DNA from: an uncultured Odoribacter sp.
GTDB lineage: Bacteria; Bacteroidota; Bacteroidia; Bacteroidales; Marinifilaceae
NCBI GenBank assembly: GCA_900544025.1
Contig: UQTM01000107.1
Location: forward strand, 1 to 8,187
Length of the DNA: 8,187 nt
Reading direction: 5' to 3'
This document shows, piece by piece, positions 6,016 to 8,187 of the stretch. The notes under the pieces are model-generated. The model worked only from the letters and a program-made list of their open reading frames with translations. It was not told where the DNA came from and searched no databases. The position numbers and the translations under genes were made by a program. Position 1 is the first letter of the stretch. Each line of letters begins with the position of its first letter.

Positions 6016-6046
6016 TTTCCACTCCCCGAATTAAATGTTATTTTTG
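6016..6046 (+). promoter_or_regulatory. Bacteroidetes-type promoter of the M3 peptidase gene
   Basis: TTTC at 6016-6019 is followed after exactly 19 bases by TATTTTTG at 6039-6046. This fits the TTTG-N19-TAnnTTTG arrangement of Bacteroidetes promoters with one mismatch in the -33 box. Transcription would begin near 6053, leaving a leader of about 14 bases before the ATG at 6067. A small hairpin (GGGGA 6009-6013 with TCCCC 6023-6027) overlaps the -33 box and may be incidental. Confidence 0.6.
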
Positions 6047-6066
6047 TAATTTAAACGGATAAGCAA

Positions 6067-8187
6067 ATGAAAACAATGACTTATATGACAGCTTTTATAT
6101 GTATGGTGGCCTGTAACCATAAAACAGACAAGAATCCTTTATTGGAAGATTTTAAAACAGTCCATCATACGCCTCCCTTCGACCGGATCAGGACAGAGCA
6201 TTACGAACCCGCATTCGAAAAAGCGATTGCCGATGCCCGAAAGGAAATCGAGCAGATCGCTCACACGGATTCTGCCCCCGACTTCGAAAATACGATAGCA
6301 GCCCTGGACAGGGCGGGCGAAAGATTAGGAGAAATATCTTCAATCTTTTTCAATCTGAATTCCGCCTGTACAAACGATGAGATGCAACAAATCGCTCAGC
6401 GTATCTCTCCCAAACTGACGGAGTACAGCAACAGCATTTACATGGACCCTATTTTATTTAAACGTGTAAAGCAAGTATATGAAAACCGGGAAGAGATCGT
6501 TCTGACACCCGAACAGGCGACTTTGCTGGAAGACACCTGGAAAGCTTTCATAAAAGGCGGGGCAAACCTGGAAGAGGCCGACCGGGAAAGATACAAAGAG
6601 GTCTCGATGGAAATTTCCCGGTTAGGGTTGAAATTCGATGAAAACCTGTTAGCGGAAACAAACGGCTATACATTGCATATAACCGATGAAAAAGACCTTG
6701 CCGGATTGCCTGAAAGTGCCAGGGAACAAGCCGCCCTGACAGCCAAAGAAAAGAATCTGGAAGGCTGGGTGTTTACCCTGCATGCTCCCAGTTATATCCC
6801 TTTTCTGAAATATGCCGATAAACGGGATTTACGGGAAAGACTTTACCGGGCTTATTCTTCGAGAGGAAATAAGGACAATGAATATAACAATAATGGCATT
6901 ATCAAAAAAATGGTCGCACTCCGGCTGGAAAAGGCGAATTTGTTAGGCTATAAAAATTATGCAGAATACGCTTTAGCCGACCGGATGGCACAAACGCCGG
7001 AAGCTGTGAACGATTTTCTTGCCCGCTTACTCGAAGCTTCACACCCCTATGCTCTGGCAGAAAAAAAAGAAGTAGAAGAATTTGCCCGAAAATCAGGATT
7101 TTCCGGAGAATTGCAACGCTGGGACTGGGCCTATTATTCCAATAAACTCAAACAGGAGAAATACGCTTTAGACGACGAGATGCTGAAACCCTATTTCAGG
7201 CTTGAGAAAGTACAGGAAGGGGTTTTCGGCCTTGCCAGTTCCCTTTATGGATTGACCTTTAAAGAGGTGGACAATATTCCGAAGTATCACGAAGATGTAA
7301 AAACATTTGAAGTATATGATAAAGACGGAAGTTTCCTTGCCGTATTATATACCGATTTTTTCCCTCGTGAGAGTAAGGGGGGAGGTGCCTGGATGACCGA
7401 ATTCCGGGGACAACACAAGCAGGCAGGCCAGGACGTGCGCCCTTTGGTTTCCATTGTCATGAATTTCACCAAACCCACAGAAACCAAACCTTCTTTGCTT
7501 ACTTTCGACGAAGTAACCACATTTCTGCACGAATTCGGGCATGCACTGCATGGAATGCTTTCGAGAGTGACTTACAATTCCACATCGGGCACCAATGTTT
7601 ACAGGGATTTTGTAGAACTTCCTTCACAAGTCATGGAAAACTGGGCTTACGAAAAAGAATGGCTCGATAAATGGGCGGCACATTACGAAACGGGGGAGAA
7701 AATCCCTGCGGAATACATCGCTAAAATACATGATGCCGCTAATTTCCAAAGCGGCTATCAAAGCGACCGCCAGATTAGTTTCGGCCTGGTGGATATGGCC
7801 TGGCACACGGTGACCGGAGATATAAAAGAATCGGTACCTGAATTCGAACAACGGGCAATGAGTGCTACCGAAACCTTTCCGGCAGTAAACAGCAGTTGCT
7901 TTTCAGCCGGTTTCGGCCATATCTTCGGCGGAGGCTACGCTGCCGGATATTACAGTTATAAATGGGCCGAAGTTTTAGATGCCGACGCATTTTCGGTATT
8001 TAAAAGAAACGGTATCTTCAATACGGTAATAGCAGATTCGTTTCGTAAAAACATTCTGGAAAAAGGAGGCTCGGAACACCCGATGGTCTTATATAAACGG
8101 TTCCGGGGACAAGAACCTCGGATCGACGCTTTACTGGAACGCAGCGGACTGCTCTCCCCTAAAAAATACGCCGACCCATTTTCCGGC
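6067..8187 (+). CDS. dcp: M3-family zinc metallopeptidase lipoprotein (peptidyl-dipeptidase Dcp), 3' end outside window
   Basis: An open frame of 707 codons that reaches the window edge without a stop. It encodes an M3 (thimet oligopeptidase) metallopeptidase of the Dcp type, which removes dipeptides from the C-terminus of short peptides. Zinc-site residues are His488-Glu489-Phe-Gly-His492 (HEFGH) with Glu517 in DFVELPSQ as third ligand, 29 residues after the first His as in thimet oligopeptidase. The substrate-binding loop is HIFGGGYAAGYYSY from His618, with Tyr624, Tyr628 and Tyr631. The N-terminus is a short signal peptide with Cys16 after MVA, suggesting a lipoprotein. E. coli Dcp is about 681 residues and non-lipidated, so the end of this gene is probably just past 8187. 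Transcription is from a promoter-like element at 6016-6046, divergent from the HD-trxA unit. Confidence 0.93.
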   Translation, partial: MKTMTYMTAFICMVACNHKTDKNPLLEDFKTVHHTPPFDRIRTEHYEPAFEKAIADARKEIEQIAHTDSAPDFENTIAALDRAGERLGEISSIFFNLNSACTNDEMQQIAQRISPKLTEYSNSIYMDPILFKRVKQVYENREEIVLTPEQATLLEDTWKAFIKGGANLEEADRERYKEVSMEISRLGLKFDENLLAETNGYTLHITDEKDLAGLPESAREQAALTAKEKNLEGWVFTLHAPSYIPFLKYADKRDLRERLYRAYSSRGNKDNEYNNNGIIKKMVALRLEKANLLGYKNYAEYALADRMAQTPEAVNDFLARLLEASHPYALAEKKEVEEFARKSGFSGELQRWDWAYYSNKLKQEKYALDDEMLKPYFRLEKVQEGVFGLASSLYGLTFKEVDNIPKYHEDVKTFEVYDKDGSFLAVLYTDFFPRESKGGGAWMTEFRGQHKQAGQDVRPLVSIVMNFTKPTETKPSLLTFDEVTTFLHEFGHALHGMLSRVTYNSTSGTNVYRDFVELPSQVMENWAYEKEWLDKWAAHYETGEKIPAEYIAKIHDAANFQSGYQSDRQISFGLVDMAWHTVTGDIKESVPEFEQRAMSATETFPAVNSSCFSAGFGHIFGGGYAAGYYSYKWAEVLDADAFSVFKRNGIFNTVIADSFRKNILEKGGSEHPMVLYKRFRGQEPRIDALLERSGLLSPKKYADPFSG

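Noticed and set aside
7287..7851. Three minus-strand open frames inside the M3 peptidase gene
   Set aside because: They lie opposite the zinc-site region of a clearly real gene and show no family features.

Overview
This 8.2 kb window looks like chromosomal DNA from a member of the Bacteroidales (phylum Bacteroidota). The evidence is the set of gene types, the lipoprotein-type signal peptides, weak or absent Shine-Dalgarno sequences, and several TAnnTTTG boxes of the Bacteroidetes sigma-factor type placed just upstream of genes. Genus cannot be fixed from the sequence. I see no rRNA, tRNA, CRISPR array, insertion sequence, integrase or phage gene. This is mostly housekeeping and envelope-maintenance content, not an obvious new multi-gene system.

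Layout. Positions 135-2203 (+) hold a K+(or Na+)/H+ antiporter of the NhaP2/CvrA type and a small NlpC/P60 lipoprotein peptidase, probably with its own promoter in the gap. A purine/pyrimidine hairpin lies where this unit meets the convergent thioredoxin at 2230-2532 (-), which carries an unusual CPHC active site. Upstream of that thioredoxin, 2593-2987 (-) holds a decayed gene. Five reading-frame segments become one 132-residue lipoprotein if one base is restored in each of four homopolymer runs. Positions 3140-3895 (+) encode a DUF4396 membrane protein with a methionine-rich linker. A clear hairpin terminator separates it from a convergent GNAT acetyltransferase at 3954-4553 (-).

Positions 4783-5833 (-) hold an HD-domain phosphohydrolase followed by a second, canonical thioredoxin (CGPC), probably one transcription unit. 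Diverging from it at 6067 (+) is a lipoprotein M3 metallopeptidase (peptidyl-dipeptidase Dcp type), which is still open when the window ends.

Functional picture. Cell-envelope functions recur: ion/proton exchange, peptidoglycan peptide cleavage, and oligopeptide breakdown by an envelope-anchored Dcp. There are also two thiol-redox proteins. The two 100-residue thioredoxins are colinear paralogues with 43 identical positions by hand count, and they differ at the redox motif and next to the cis-proline. The most notable items are the decayed lipoprotein gene, the thioredoxin pair, and the DUF4396 protein with possible metal-binding residues. None of these amounts to a demonstrated new system.
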